Below are positions 5,729 through 5,801 of a stretch of DNA of 5,801 nucleotides, one piece after another. The first letter of the stretch is position 1; the number at the start of each line of letters is the position of its first letter. The DNA is from Phyllobacteriaceae bacterium (GTDB taxonomy: Bacteria > Pseudomonadota > Alphaproteobacteria > Rhizobiales > Devosiaceae). The notes below the pieces were generated by a model. The model did not search any database. It saw only the letters and a list, made by a program, of their open reading frames with translations, and had not been told where the DNA came from. Position numbers and translations under genes: made by a program. The stretch lies in the NCBI GenBank assembly GCA_012799265.1, contig JAAZLP010000334.1:1-5801 (forward strand), in the 5' to 3' direction.

Positions 5729-5730
5729 TA
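5729..5730. repeat. right TA target duplication of the insertion sequence
   Basis: TA directly follows the right inverted repeat and matches the TA at 4883-4884. Confidence 0.6.
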
Positions 5731-5801
5731 GCACTACTTTGGCAGAAGTCTGCTGAGTATTCTTCGCCACTTCCTACGACAGTGAGGACAGTTGGGCGGC
5801 G
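5731..5801. other. right flank beyond the insertion sequence, no assignable gene
   Basis: Only 71 bases remain. On the - strand an open frame entering from the right edge reads PPNCPHCRRKWRRILSRLLP then K and stops at 5734-5736. The CPHC pair could be a zinc-binding knuckle in a protein tail, but the frame is too short to claim a gene. A small inverted repeat, GCAGA-AG-TCTGC, spans 5742-5753. Confidence 0.3.

Overview
The window reads as a piece of an alphaproteobacterial genome, most likely Rhizobiales-like. It is GC-rich and carries a TRAP transporter of the mannitol/chloroaromatic type, a FadR/FCD-class GntR regulator, the relic of a universal stress protein gene and an IS5-family (IS427-like) insertion sequence. 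The lineage is inferred from gene content and style, not from a marker gene.

Layout. Positions 1-226 are an upstream region that becomes AT-rich and holds several operator-like half-sites. A GntR/FCD regulator with an apparent second winged helix follows on the + strand (227-1129). A strong GC hairpin (1172-1196) separates it from a convergent three-gene TRAP operon on the - strand, transcribed in the order dctP (4207-3182), dctQ (3110-2526), dctM (2524-1211). A perfect 10-bp hairpin lies between dctP and dctQ and probably sets a higher level of the binding protein than of the membrane subunits. dctP is best started at a TTG codon that has a good ribosome binding site and is directly followed by a signal peptide. 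The longer ATG-started frame is unlikely. A 13-bp palindrome sits just upstream of that start.

Beyond dctP, positions 4248-4474 contain no recognisable gene. Positions 4475-4785 (- strand) are a broken universal stress protein gene: its first 22 residues and the next 20 or so are typical of the family but lie in two frames, and the rest has decayed. Its ribosome binding site and an FNR/FixK-like box (9 of 10 consensus bases) remain upstream. About 25 bp beyond that box an 844-bp insertion sequence (4885-5728) is inserted, with 17-bp imperfect inverted repeats, flanking TA dinucleotides and a transposase split into two overlapping frames. The split lies at an A4G6 run followed immediately by a perfect 11-bp-arm palindrome, the layout expected for programmed -1 frameshifting. 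The last 71 bases are flank with no assignable gene.

How it works together. The TRAP proteins would import a carboxylate-type solute using an ion gradient. The nearby FCD regulator plausibly controls them in response to that solute or a derivative, but the substrate cannot be read from the sequence. No clearly new multi-gene system is present. The most interesting items are the frameshift signal in the insertion sequence, the double-winged-helix FCD regulator, and the decayed stress-protein locus that kept its control signals.
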